Positions 1 to 7,664 of a stretch of DNA of 64,000 nucleotides are shown piece after piece. Position 1 is the stretch's first letter; each line of letters begins with the position of its first letter. Origin of the DNA: Serratia fonticola (GTDB taxonomy: Bacteria; Pseudomonadota; Gammaproteobacteria; Enterobacterales; Enterobacteriaceae); NCBI RefSeq assembly GCF_006715025.1, contig NZ_VFMK01000001.1:4650001-4714000 (forward strand), written 5' to 3'. The notes beneath the pieces were generated by a model that ran no database searches, was not told where the DNA came from, and worked only from the letters and a program-made list of their open reading frames with translations. Made by a program: the position numbers and the translations under genes.

Positions 1-1317
1 CCCGGCATACAGGGAAACGCGCGTCGTTGGGAAGTAGCCGATCAGACCGATGATAAACACCAGGAAGATGATGGCAATCACTGAGGTGAAGATGCCGCCA
101 CGCAGCGGAAATGCCAGCTTGCTGACCTGGTCTTTGCTCAGGCTGCGGCGGAACGCAATCTGCGAAAACAGGATCATGATCCACACCCACACGGTAGCAA
201 AGGTCGCCAGTGAAGCAATCACCAGGAATACGCTTTCCGGCATGATGTAGTTGAGATACACAGCGATCAGCATTGCCGCCATCATCACCACTACCGTGAC
301 CCACGGAATGCCGCGCTTGGAGATTTTACTGAAGACCTTCGGTGCATGTCCCTGTTCTGCCAAACCGTGCATCATACGGCCTACGCCGAATACATCACTG
401 TTAATCGCCGACAGCGATGCGGTGATCACCACAAAGTTAAGAATACCGGCGGCAATGGTGATCCCCATATGCTGGAAGGTCAAAACAAACGGGCTACCGT
501 TGACGCCCACCTGATTCCATGGGTAGATGGACATGATGACAAACAGCGTCCCCACGTAGAACACCAGAATACGCCAAGGTACCGAGTTGATAGCCTTGGG
601 GATCGATACTTTCGGGTCTTTGGCTTCCCCGGCGGTGATGCCGATGATCTCAATGCCGCCGTAAGCAAACATCACCAGTTGCAGCGACAGGATCATGCCG
701 ATAAAGCCGTTACTGAAGAAACCACCGTTAACCCACAGGTTGTGTATCCCGGTCGGTTGCCCACCATTGCCGATACCCCAAACGATGATGCCAATACCGG
801 CGACAATCATGATGATAATGGTCGCGACTTTGAAGAAAGAGAACCAGAACTCCAGCTCACCGAACACCTTCACGCTCATCAGATTGATGGCACCGATAAT
901 CAGCACCACGCTCAAGACCCAGATCCAGTGCGGCACTTCCGGGAACCAGACGCCCATATAAATGCCGAAGGCCGTTACATCGGCAATGGCGACGATCAGG
1001 ATTTCAAAGCAGTAAGTCCAACCGGTAATGTAACCCGCCATCGGACCGAGATAATCCTGGGCATATCGAGAAAAAGAGCTGGCCTGTGGGTTATTGACCG
1101 ACATTTCGCCCAGTGCGCGCATGATGATAAAGGCAACGATACCGCCGATAAGATACGCCAGCAGGACGCTGGGGCCAGCCATTCTGATGGCCTCTGCAGA
1201 GCCATAAAACAGACCGGTACCAATGGCTGAACCGAGGGCCATAAAGCGAATGTGGCGCGTACTGAGACCACGTTTCAGCTTATTGGCGGGTGCTGTGGTG
1301 GGTGACTGTTGTTGCAT
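1..1317 (-). CDS. proY: ProY-type amino acid permease, 3' end outside window
   Basis: Twelve-helix APC-superfamily inner-membrane permease annotated in E. coli as a cryptic proline carrier. The reading frame runs from an ATG at 1315-1317 to the left edge without a stop, giving 439 residues against about 457 for the E. coli protein, so only the C-terminal tail is missing. The N-terminal segment LKRGLSTRHIRFMALGSAIG and the internal GAINLMSVKVFGELEFWFSF and SAINSDVFGVGRM are typical of the AAT family, and the whole sequence tracks remembered ProY closely. It lies downstream of brnQ on the same strand, as in E. coli, but a terminator-like hairpin separates them. Substrate is inferred from the family only. 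Confidence 0.93.
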   Translation of the reverse strand, partial: MQQQSPTTAPANKLKRGLSTRHIRFMALGSAIGTGLFYGSAEAIRMAGPSVLLAYLIGGIVAFIIMRALGEMSVNNPQASSFSRYAQDYLGPMAGYITGWTYCFEILIVAIADVTAFGIYMGVWFPEVPHWIWVLSVVLIIGAINLMSVKVFGELEFWFSFFKVATIIIMIVAGIGIIVWGIGNGGQPTGIHNLWVNGGFFSNGFIGMILSLQLVMFAYGGIEIIGITAGEAKDPKVSIPKAINSVPWRILVFYVGTLFVIMSIYPWNQVGVNGSPFVLTFQHMGITIAAGILNFVVITASLSAINSDVFGVGRMMHGLAEQGHAPKVFSKISKRGIPWVTVVVMMAAMLIAVYLNYIMPESVFLVIASLATFATVWVWIMILFSQIAFRRSLSKDQVSKLAFPLRGGIFTSVIAIIFLVFIIGLIGYFPTTRVSLYAG

Positions 1318-1343
1318 GAAAATGACCTGTCTTTTTTAAACGT

Positions 1344-1369
1344 AAAAAAGCCACGGACAAGTCCGTGGC
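1344..1369 (-). terminator. Terminator-like hairpin between brnQ and proY
   Basis: On the minus strand GCCACGGAC/GTCCGTGGC form a 9-bp perfect stem followed by six T. It sits 21 nt past the brnQ stop and 27 nt before the proY start, so proY may depend on read-through or on its own promoter. Confidence 0.75.
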
Positions 1370-1389
1370 CCTAAATTCAGACCGTAGGT

Positions 1390-2709
1390 TTAAGAGTGCG
1401 CAGTCACTTGGCTGCGAGCAAAAACCCGATCATAAATTGCGACCAGTACCAGCATCAGCAACGAAGGTGGCAACCATGCCAGGCCCTGCGCTGCCAGCGG
1501 CAGGTGATTGGTCCATGCTGGCATCAAATGCTGTAAGCTGGACGCTTTCACGGCATCAAGGATACCAAACAACAGGCTGACTAACATCACCGGCGCGACA
1601 ATACGTGACGCACTGCTCCACCAACGCAGGGTGAAACTCAACACCACCAGCACAATACAAGGCGGATAGATCGCCGTCAGCACCGGGATTGAAATCTGGA
1701 TCAGATGGCTCAGGCCAAGGTTCGACACTACCATTGAGAACAGACCGAGGATGAACACCAGCGTTTTGTAGGAGAACGGCAGATATTGTTCAAAGAATTC
1801 TGCACAGGCGCAGGTCAGGCCAACCGCAGTAACCATACAGGCGATAAAAATCAGTGCTGCCAGGAAGAAACTGCCCAGACCACCGAAGGTATTTTGTACG
1901 TACGCATGCAGGATCACCGCGCCATTCGTGGCATCAGGTGTCAGGACACCGCTGCCGGAACCCAGCTTGAACAGGCTCAGATACACCAGCGTCAGCCCCA
2001 CCCCGGCAATCAGACCGGCCAGAATGGTGTAACGGGTCAACAAGCCTGCATCTTTAACGCCACGGGAACGCGCTGCGTTGACGATCACGATCCCAAAGAC
2101 CATGGCGCCCAGCGTATCCATCGTCAGATAGCCGTTAACAAAGCCGGAAGAGAATGGCACGCTCTGATAAGCCTCTACTGCTGGGATCGGTGCCCCGGCA
2201 GGCCAAATCAATGCAGCAATGCCCAGTACGGCCAGCGCGACAATCTTTAACGGTGCCAGGATATGGCCCACGGTGTCGAGCAAACGGCCTGGATACAGAG
2301 AAATACCGATCACCAGCGCGAAGTAGACCAGGCTGTAGATAAACAGCGGCATGGCGCCGTCGCCGGTCAGTGGCGCGATCCCCACCTCAAAAGAAACGGT
2401 CGCGGTGCGCGGGGTGGCAAACAGCGGGCCAACGGCCAGATAACAGACCGTTGCCAGCAGCAAACCGGCACTACGGCCAATTGGTGAACTCAGTGCGTCA
2501 ACACCGCCACCCACGCGAGCCAAGGCGATCACGGTCATCACCGGTAGGCCTACCGCAGTGATCAGGAAACCAATCGCCGCGATCCAAACGTGCTCGCCGG
2601 ACTGCAAGCCAACCATCGGCGGGAAGATAATATTCCCAGCCCCGACGAATAAAGCAAAGGTCATAAAACCTAATGCCAGAATATCTTTTGATGCTAAACG
2701 ATGACTCAT
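1390..2709 (-). CDS. brnQ: Branched-chain amino acid:cation symporter BrnQ
   Basis: LIV-II family carrier that takes up leucine, isoleucine and valine with sodium or a proton across the inner membrane. The 439 residues equal the E. coli length. The start DILALGFMTFALFVGAGNII and the later GPLFATPRTATVSFEVGIAP and GYLTMDTLGAMVFGIVIVNA are family signatures, spread over about 12 hydrophobic helices. It lies upstream of proY on the same strand. The divergent side is a 520-bp non-coding region that must contain its promoter. Start chosen at the ATG giving MSHRLASKDI, which aligns with the E. coli N terminus. Confidence 0.97.
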   Translation of the reverse strand: MSHRLASKDILALGFMTFALFVGAGNIIFPPMVGLQSGEHVWIAAIGFLITAVGLPVMTVIALARVGGGVDALSSPIGRSAGLLLATVCYLAVGPLFATPRTATVSFEVGIAPLTGDGAMPLFIYSLVYFALVIGISLYPGRLLDTVGHILAPLKIVALAVLGIAALIWPAGAPIPAVEAYQSVPFSSGFVNGYLTMDTLGAMVFGIVIVNAARSRGVKDAGLLTRYTILAGLIAGVGLTLVYLSLFKLGSGSGVLTPDATNGAVILHAYVQNTFGGLGSFFLAALIFIACMVTAVGLTCACAEFFEQYLPFSYKTLVFILGLFSMVVSNLGLSHLIQISIPVLTAIYPPCIVLVVLSFTLRWWSSASRIVAPVMLVSLLFGILDAVKASSLQHLMPAWTNHLPLAAQGLAWLPPSLLMLVLVAIYDRVFARSQVTAHS

Positions 2710-3233
2710 ACGATGTTGTGTTGCCTGTTCAAATGAAAAAAAATGCCCTATTCCGGTTGCTGGCCTGCCCTTTCATCGTGAGCCTCATAAGCACAAGAAA
2801 CGCGCATACCTGGCGTTTTGTTCTCATTAAACGGTGACCACTCGTGACGATGGGCAGCAATTTAGACGTTATTTCCCCCAAGGCTTTTCAACCGCGGCCA
2901 ACAACGCCTGCCGATTCTTTTCAGGGAGGATTAATGGATATTTAGTCCAGCAACGGGGGCTAAGGTAAACGTTTATAGCGCTGAAAGGCAAGATGCATGT
3001 CAAAAAGCAGAGTGATCGACCAGATTATATTTATCATCCAGTCGATCATAGGGGGTATCAATAAATACACACTACATGATTTGTATTATTTTTGAGCAGC
3101 GCACTCACAAACCGTGAAATAAATGGTTACATGACGCATGAAAACGCCATCAGATAGCCATTAAACGCGTGTGATGTACTCAGTTTTCATCCATCACCAG
3201 ACCGTTGCCGTAAGATTTATCAGGCAGCGAAGA
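2710..3233. other. Intergenic region between brnQ and the PstS-like gene
   Basis: About 520 bp with no convincing gene in any frame. It must hold the brnQ promoter (reading left) and the 3' end of the phoBR-linked transcript (arriving from the right). The only structured element I see is a dyad at 3014-3047, listed separately. Confidence 0.6.
3014..3047. repeat. Dyad-symmetric element GATCGAC...GTCGATC
   Basis: Perfect 7-bp arms (3014-3020 and 3041-3047) enclose 20 AT-rich bases that are themselves partly symmetric. It resembles a large regulatory operator or a cruciform-forming element. No factor is assigned. Confidence 0.4.
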
Positions 3234-4172
3234 TTAATCCAGCCCCAACAGCGTACGGGTTTTGCGCAGCGTATCTGGCGACAAGGGCAGGTAGCCATCA
3301 TGATTCACCAGGCTTTGCCCCTGTGCGGAAAGCACGCGATCCAGGAAGGCCGCCGTCAGGGGCTCCAACGGCTGGTTGGGGGCTTTATTTATGTAGATAT
3401 ACAGATAACGCGCCAGCGGGTAACTGCCATTGCGCACGTTGGTTTCGTTAGGTACAACGTAGCGATCACCAGCGTCTGCCAATGGCAACAACCGGACACC
3501 GCTGGCACGAAAACCAATGCTGGCATAACCAATCCCGTTTAACGATCCGGCGACGGCCTGCACCACGGAGGCAGAACCCGGCAACTCGTTAACCCGCGCC
3601 ATGAAATCGCCACCGCACAGCGCACGTAATTTGAAGTAACCATAGGTCCCGGAAGCGGAGTTACGGCCAAAGCGCTGCAAGGTGCGCTGCTGCCAACTGC
3701 CTTGTAGCCCCAGTTCTCCCCAGCGGAGGATCGGCGTATCTTCCCCACAACGGCGGGTAGCGGAAAAAATTTGATCAAGCTGCTGCAGATTCAGCCCCCG
3801 CAGCGGATTATCCTGATGCACCAAGACCACCAGCGCATCCACCGCCACCGGTACTGCCAATGGCGCATAGCCATAGCGGTGTTCAAAAGCCGACACTTCC
3901 GCCGCTTTCATCGGCCGACTCATTGGCCCAAGCTGTGCCGCCCCCGCGGCCAACGCCGTTGGCGCCGTCGAGGAACCCGCGGCCTGCAGTTGGAGGTTTA
4001 CGTTAGGATAGTGCTGACTGAAATCCTGCGCCCACAGCGCCATCAGATTGGCCAGCGTGTCTGAGCCCACGCTTGAGAGGTTGCCGGAAAGCATCCCGTC
4101 AGGCCCAGCCTGAACACTACGGCAGACCAATAGCGTCAGACAAAGCAATAAGGCTTGGGAAAATCGGAACAT
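3234..4172 (-). CDS. PstS-like phosphate-binding protein, third gene of phoBR unit
   Basis: Periplasmic substrate-binding protein of the PstS/PBP-like type, 312 residues, with a signal peptide (MFRFSQALLLCLTLLVCRSVQA, cleavage after about residue 22). Phosphate-site type motifs are visible: SSVGSDTLANLMALWAQDF, GSSTAPTALAAGAAQLGPMS (a TSGS-like loop) and RNSASGTYGYF. It starts 13 nt behind phoR, so it is almost certainly cotranscribed with phoB-phoR and induced by phosphate starvation through the pho box. No pstCAB genes accompany it, so it either feeds the main Pst transporter encoded elsewhere or has a sensory or scavenging role. Exact ligand is inferred. Confidence 0.85.
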   Translation of the reverse strand: MFRFSQALLLCLTLLVCRSVQAGPDGMLSGNLSSVGSDTLANLMALWAQDFSQHYPNVNLQLQAAGSSTAPTALAAGAAQLGPMSRPMKAAEVSAFEHRYGYAPLAVPVAVDALVVLVHQDNPLRGLNLQQLDQIFSATRRCGEDTPILRWGELGLQGSWQQRTLQRFGRNSASGTYGYFKLRALCGGDFMARVNELPGSASVVQAVAGSLNGIGYASIGFRASGVRLLPLADAGDRYVVPNETNVRNGSYPLARYLYIYINKAPNQPLEPLTAAFLDRVLSAQGQSLVNHDGYLPLSPDTLRKTRTLLGLD

Positions 4173-4185
4173 GACGGCCTACCTG

Positions 4186-5502
4186 TTAATTTTTCACCGC
4201 ATTCTCTGATAAAGCAGCGGATACAATCAACCTGTTAGGTAAGGTAAAGATAAAACGGGTACCGATGCCGGGTTCACTCAGGATCTCCAGCCGCGAATCA
4301 TGATGGCTCAACGCATGCTTGACGATGGCCAACCCGAGCCCGCTCCCCCCGGTCTGGCGAGAACGCGCTTTATCCACCCGGTAGAAACGTTCGGTAAGGC
4401 GTGGAATATGCTCAGAGGCGATCCCCGGCCCGTTATCGCTCACCTGAAACTGAGCGCCTTGTGGCGTTTGTTGCCAGCTTACTTCAATATTAGTGCCCTT
4501 TGGCGTGTGATTGACCGCGTTATATACCAGGTTGGAAACGGCACTGCGCAGTTGATCTTCGTTACCAAACACCTTCAGGTTTTCATTCACTCTAAAACGG
4601 ATCTCGTGATGACCGCTGCTGAGTGACTGCGCCTCACGCTGCAAAACGCGCAGCATGAGCGGAATATCAACCTTTTCGTTCATCTCCACGTTCGGGGCGG
4701 CCTCGATACGTGACAGCGTCAGCAACTGCTTGACCAGGCCATCCATACGTTTGGTTTGCTCTTGCATGGTGCCTAACGCTTTACCGCGTAACGATCCCTC
4801 CAGTTCTTCATCACTCATCATCTCCAGATATCCCTGCAGCACCGTCAGCGGGGTGCGCAATTCATGGCTGACGTTGGCGAAGAAGTTACGTCTGGCCCCC
4901 TCCAACTGGCGCATCTGGGTCACATCACGTGCCACCATTAGCAGTTGGCCTTCGGAATAAGGCATGATGCGGAACTCGACGAAGTGTTCGTTATTCAACT
5001 GTAGCGTCAACGGCTTGGAGAATTCCTGCTGTTGCAGATAGTGGCTGAATTCAGGGTAGCGCAGCAGGTTAAGAATATGTTGGCCATTATCTTCCGGCCA
5101 GCGAAAACCCAGCAGATGCTGTGCCAGACCGTTACACCAGAAGATGTTACCTTCCACGGTGGTCATCACTACCGCATCCGGTAAGGATTCGGCACCGCTA
5201 CGAAAGCGTTTGATCAGCAGCGCCAACTCTCGGCGGCGGCGGCGGTTACGCTGTTGCATCTGATAAAGACCGTAGAACAGCGGCTCCCAGCTCCAGCGCC
5301 CCGGCGGCGGTGTCATGCTGCGATCCACCCACAACCAGTGGGACAGTTTAAGCTGGTTATAAAAGTTCCAGGCCAGCGCAGCCAACACCGAAACCAACAG
5401 GAACCAGGGCAAATAACCGAAAATCAACCCCAGTAATAAGGCAGGCAGGCAAAAGAGGGCCAGCTCCAATGCCAGCCTCTTCCACGATAAACGTTCTAAC
5501 AC
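4186..5502 (-). CDS. phoR: Phosphate-regulon sensor histidine kinase PhoR
   Basis: Membrane kinase/phosphatase that activates PhoB when phosphate is scarce. 438 residues. Two N-terminal hydrophobic helices (about 10-50), a basic linker, a PAS domain (about 100-190), HisKA with VSHELRTPL whose phospho-accepting His is residue 213 as in E. coli, then HATPase_c with N box (NLVYNAVNHTP), G1 (DNGPGI), F box (ERFYRVDKARS) and G2 (GGSGLGLAIVKH). All catalytic elements are intact. It begins 24 nt downstream of phoB and is followed 13 nt later by the PstS-like gene, giving a three-gene unit. Confidence 0.97.
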   Translation of the reverse strand: MLERLSWKRLALELALFCLPALLLGLIFGYLPWFLLVSVLAALAWNFYNQLKLSHWLWVDRSMTPPPGRWSWEPLFYGLYQMQQRNRRRRRELALLIKRFRSGAESLPDAVVMTTVEGNIFWCNGLAQHLLGFRWPEDNGQHILNLLRYPEFSHYLQQQEFSKPLTLQLNNEHFVEFRIMPYSEGQLLMVARDVTQMRQLEGARRNFFANVSHELRTPLTVLQGYLEMMSDEELEGSLRGKALGTMQEQTKRMDGLVKQLLTLSRIEAAPNVEMNEKVDIPLMLRVLQREAQSLSSGHHEIRFRVNENLKVFGNEDQLRSAVSNLVYNAVNHTPKGTNIEVSWQQTPQGAQFQVSDNGPGIASEHIPRLTERFYRVDKARSRQTGGSGLGLAIVKHALSHHDSRLEILSEPGIGTRFIFTLPNRLIVSAALSENAVKN

Positions 5503-5526
5503 GGTATAGCCTCCAACGCGGCGTAA

Positions 5527-6216
5527 TCAGTAGCGCGTAGAGAACCGATATCCGGTGCCACGAACGGTTTGAACCATTTTGTCATGTTCACTGGTCTCCA
5601 GCGCCTTACGCAGCCGGCGGATATGCACATCAACGGTACGGTCTTCCACATAAACGTTAGTGCCCCAGACGTGATTAAGCAACTGTTCGCGGCTATAAAC
5701 ACGCTCTGGATGAGTCATAAAGAAGTGCAACAATTTGAACTCGGTCGGCCCCATATCCAGCGCCTGCTCATTGGCCATGACCCGGTGTGAGGAAGGATCC
5801 AGGCTTAGCCCCTGCATTTCAATCACTTCTTCCACCGCCATCGGTGAAATACGGCGCATCACCGCCTTGATTCTGGCCACCAGCTCCTTGGGCGAAAAAG
5901 GTTTGGTGATATAATCATCTGCCCCGACTTCCAGACCTCGAACCCGATCTTCCTCTTCACCACGCGCGGTCAACATCATTACCGGAATATCCCGGGTCAT
6001 CGCCTCACGCTTCATATGCTTGATAAACTGGAGCCCAGAACCGCCAGGTAACATCCAGTCCAACAACACCAAATCAGGGAACGGCTCAGACAGGCGCATT
6101 ACGGCACTGTCATAATCCTCGGCTTCCAACGGTTGGTAACCGTTCTGTTCCAGCACAAAGCACACCATCTCACGGATCGGCGCTTCATCTTCCACCACCA
6201 GTATGCGTCTTGCCAT
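5527..6216 (-). CDS. phoB: Phosphate-regulon response regulator PhoB
   Basis: OmpR/PhoB-type transcription factor of 229 residues, the E. coli length. Receiver domain with acidic pocket E9/D10, phospho-acceptor D53 (LLDWMLPGG) and K of ITKPFSPKEL. C-terminal winged helix with MGPTEFKLLHFFMTHPERVY and VYVEDRTVDVHIRRLRKALE. I place the start at the ATG at 6214-6216 (MARRILVVEDE) because AGGA lies 6 nt upstream and E. coli starts here. An in-frame TTG two codons earlier is unlikely. Preceded by a pho box, implying autoactivation, and divergent from sbcD. Confidence 0.98.
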   Translation of the reverse strand: MARRILVVEDEAPIREMVCFVLEQNGYQPLEAEDYDSAVMRLSEPFPDLVLLDWMLPGGSGLQFIKHMKREAMTRDIPVMMLTARGEEEDRVRGLEVGADDYITKPFSPKELVARIKAVMRRISPMAVEEVIEMQGLSLDPSSHRVMANEQALDMGPTEFKLLHFFMTHPERVYSREQLLNHVWGTNVYVEDRTVDVHIRRLRKALETSEHDKMVQTVRGTGYRFSTRY

Positions 6217-6259
6217 CGTCAATCCTGCTAATGTGTTAGCTATCTGCGGTCGCCATTAT

Positions 6260-6277
6260 GCGTCAGTTTTGTGACAC
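6260..6277 (-). promoter_or_regulatory. Pho box upstream of phoB
   Basis: Minus-strand GTGTCACAAAACTGACGC matches the PhoB-binding direct repeat (TGTCA, 11-nt step, TGACG) and closely follows the remembered E. coli phoB box. A CATAATG -10-like element (6254-6260) abuts it toward phoB. Supports PhoB autoregulation. Confidence 0.85.
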
Positions 6278-6393
6278 TTTTATGAAAAAAAAGCCCCATA
6301 AATGGCACTAAGCATAGCGATTATTTCAGTCGTCAGAGCAAAATCATGCTTCTGTCACATTAATTGCGTCAGGACAGGGGAGAGTTACCCCCT

Positions 6394-6399
6394 TATAAT
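6394..6399 (+). promoter_or_regulatory. Candidate -10 hexamer for sbcDC
   Basis: Perfect TATAAT 35 nt ahead of the sbcD start codon. No good -35 is seen at 17 bp, so strength is uncertain. Confidence 0.4.
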
Positions 6400-6434
6400 C
6401 ATCGCCATGACCTTGTTTGCCTGGACGATTTAGC

Positions 6435-7664
6435 ATGCGCCTGATCCATACCTCTGACTGGCATTTGGGCCAGTACTTTTTCACCAAGAGCCGTGCCGCC
6501 GAGCATCAAGCCTTTTTACGCTGGCTGACAGAGCAGGTGGAACAGTTGCAGGTCGATGCGCTGATCGTTGCCGGCGATCTGTTCGATACCGGTTCCCCGC
6601 CGAGCTACGCCCGCGAACTCTACAACCGCTTTGTCGTAGAACTGCAATCGAGCGGTTGCCAACTGGTGGTGTTGGGCGGTAATCATGACTCCGTCGCCAC
6701 GCTGAACGAATCGCGCGAACTGCTTTCCTGCCTGAATACTACCGTTATTGCTAACGCACAAAGCGAAATAGAACAACAAATCGTGGTGCTTACGCAGCGT
6801 GATGGCCAACCGGGTGCGGTGCTCTGTGCCATTCCGTTCCTGCGCCCACGCGACCTGCTGACCAGCCGTGCCGGAGAATCGGGTAGCCAAAAGCAGCAAG
6901 CCTTACAAGAAGCCATCGCCGAGCATTACCAACGCCTGTATCAGGCGGCTTGCGCACGGCGCGATGCGCTGGGCCTGCGCATCCCGATTGTTGCTACCGG
7001 GCATTTGACTACCGTGGGCGTGACCACCTCCGACTCGGTGCGGGATATTTACATCGGTACGCTGGATGCCTTCCCGGCACAGGCTTTTCCCCCTGCCGAC
7101 TATATTGCGCTGGGGCATATTCATCGCGCCCAGAACGTCGCCAAATCCGAACACATCCGTTATAGCGGTTCCCCTATTCCACTGAGTTTTGATGAACTGG
7201 GTAAAGCGAAAAGCGTATTTCTGGTCGACTTCGCCGAGGGTGAACTACAACAGGTGACGCCGCTGGAGATACCCACGTTCCAACCCATGCAGTTGATCAA
7301 GGGTGATTTACAGCAAATCGAGGCTCAGTTACGGCAGTTTGCCGAATATCAGGGCGCCTTACCGGTTTGGTTGGATATCGAAGTGGCCACCCAGGATTAC
7401 CTGAGTGATATTCAGCGCCGTATCCAACAGTTGACAGAAGATCTGCCGGTTGAAGTCGTGCTGTTACGGCGCAGTAAAGAGCAACGCCATCAGGCGATCG
7501 CCCAGCAGGATAAAGAGACCTTGAATGAACTGAGCGTCGGCGAAGTGTTCGAACGGCGTTTGGCGTTGGAAACGGAAATGGCTGAGCCGCGCCAGCAACG
7601 GATGCGACAAATGTTTAAGCAGGTAGTGGAAAACGTGCATCACCACGAGGAACCCTCGGCATGA
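6435..7664 (+). CDS. sbcD: SbcCD nuclease subunit SbcD
   Basis: Mre11-type Mn-dependent nuclease subunit of the SbcCD complex, which cuts hairpins, cruciforms and protein-blocked DNA ends. 409 residues from the ATG at 6435 (MRLIHTSDWHLGQ), which matches the E. coli start; an upstream in-frame TTG is rejected. Phosphoesterase motifs in order: SDWHLGQ, GDLFDTGSPPSYAR, GGNHDS, TGHLTTVG and ALGHIHRAQ, all with metal ligands present. The 3' end overlaps sbcC by 4 nt (ATGA), indicating translational coupling. Divergent from phoB. Confidence 0.97.
   Translation: MRLIHTSDWHLGQYFFTKSRAAEHQAFLRWLTEQVEQLQVDALIVAGDLFDTGSPPSYARELYNRFVVELQSSGCQLVVLGGNHDSVATLNESRELLSCLNTTVIANAQSEIEQQIVVLTQRDGQPGAVLCAIPFLRPRDLLTSRAGESGSQKQQALQEAIAEHYQRLYQAACARRDALGLRIPIVATGHLTTVGVTTSDSVRDIYIGTLDAFPAQAFPPADYIALGHIHRAQNVAKSEHIRYSGSPIPLSFDELGKAKSVFLVDFAEGELQQVTPLEIPTFQPMQLIKGDLQQIEAQLRQFAEYQGALPVWLDIEVATQDYLSDIQRRIQQLTEDLPVEVVLLRRSKEQRHQAIAQQDKETLNELSVGEVFERRLALETEMAEPRQQRMRQMFKQVVENVHHHEEPSA

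Noticed and set aside
6350..6380. Second pho box for sbcD
   Set aside because: CTGTCA and CGTCA are present but not at the 11-bp repeat spacing of a PhoB site.
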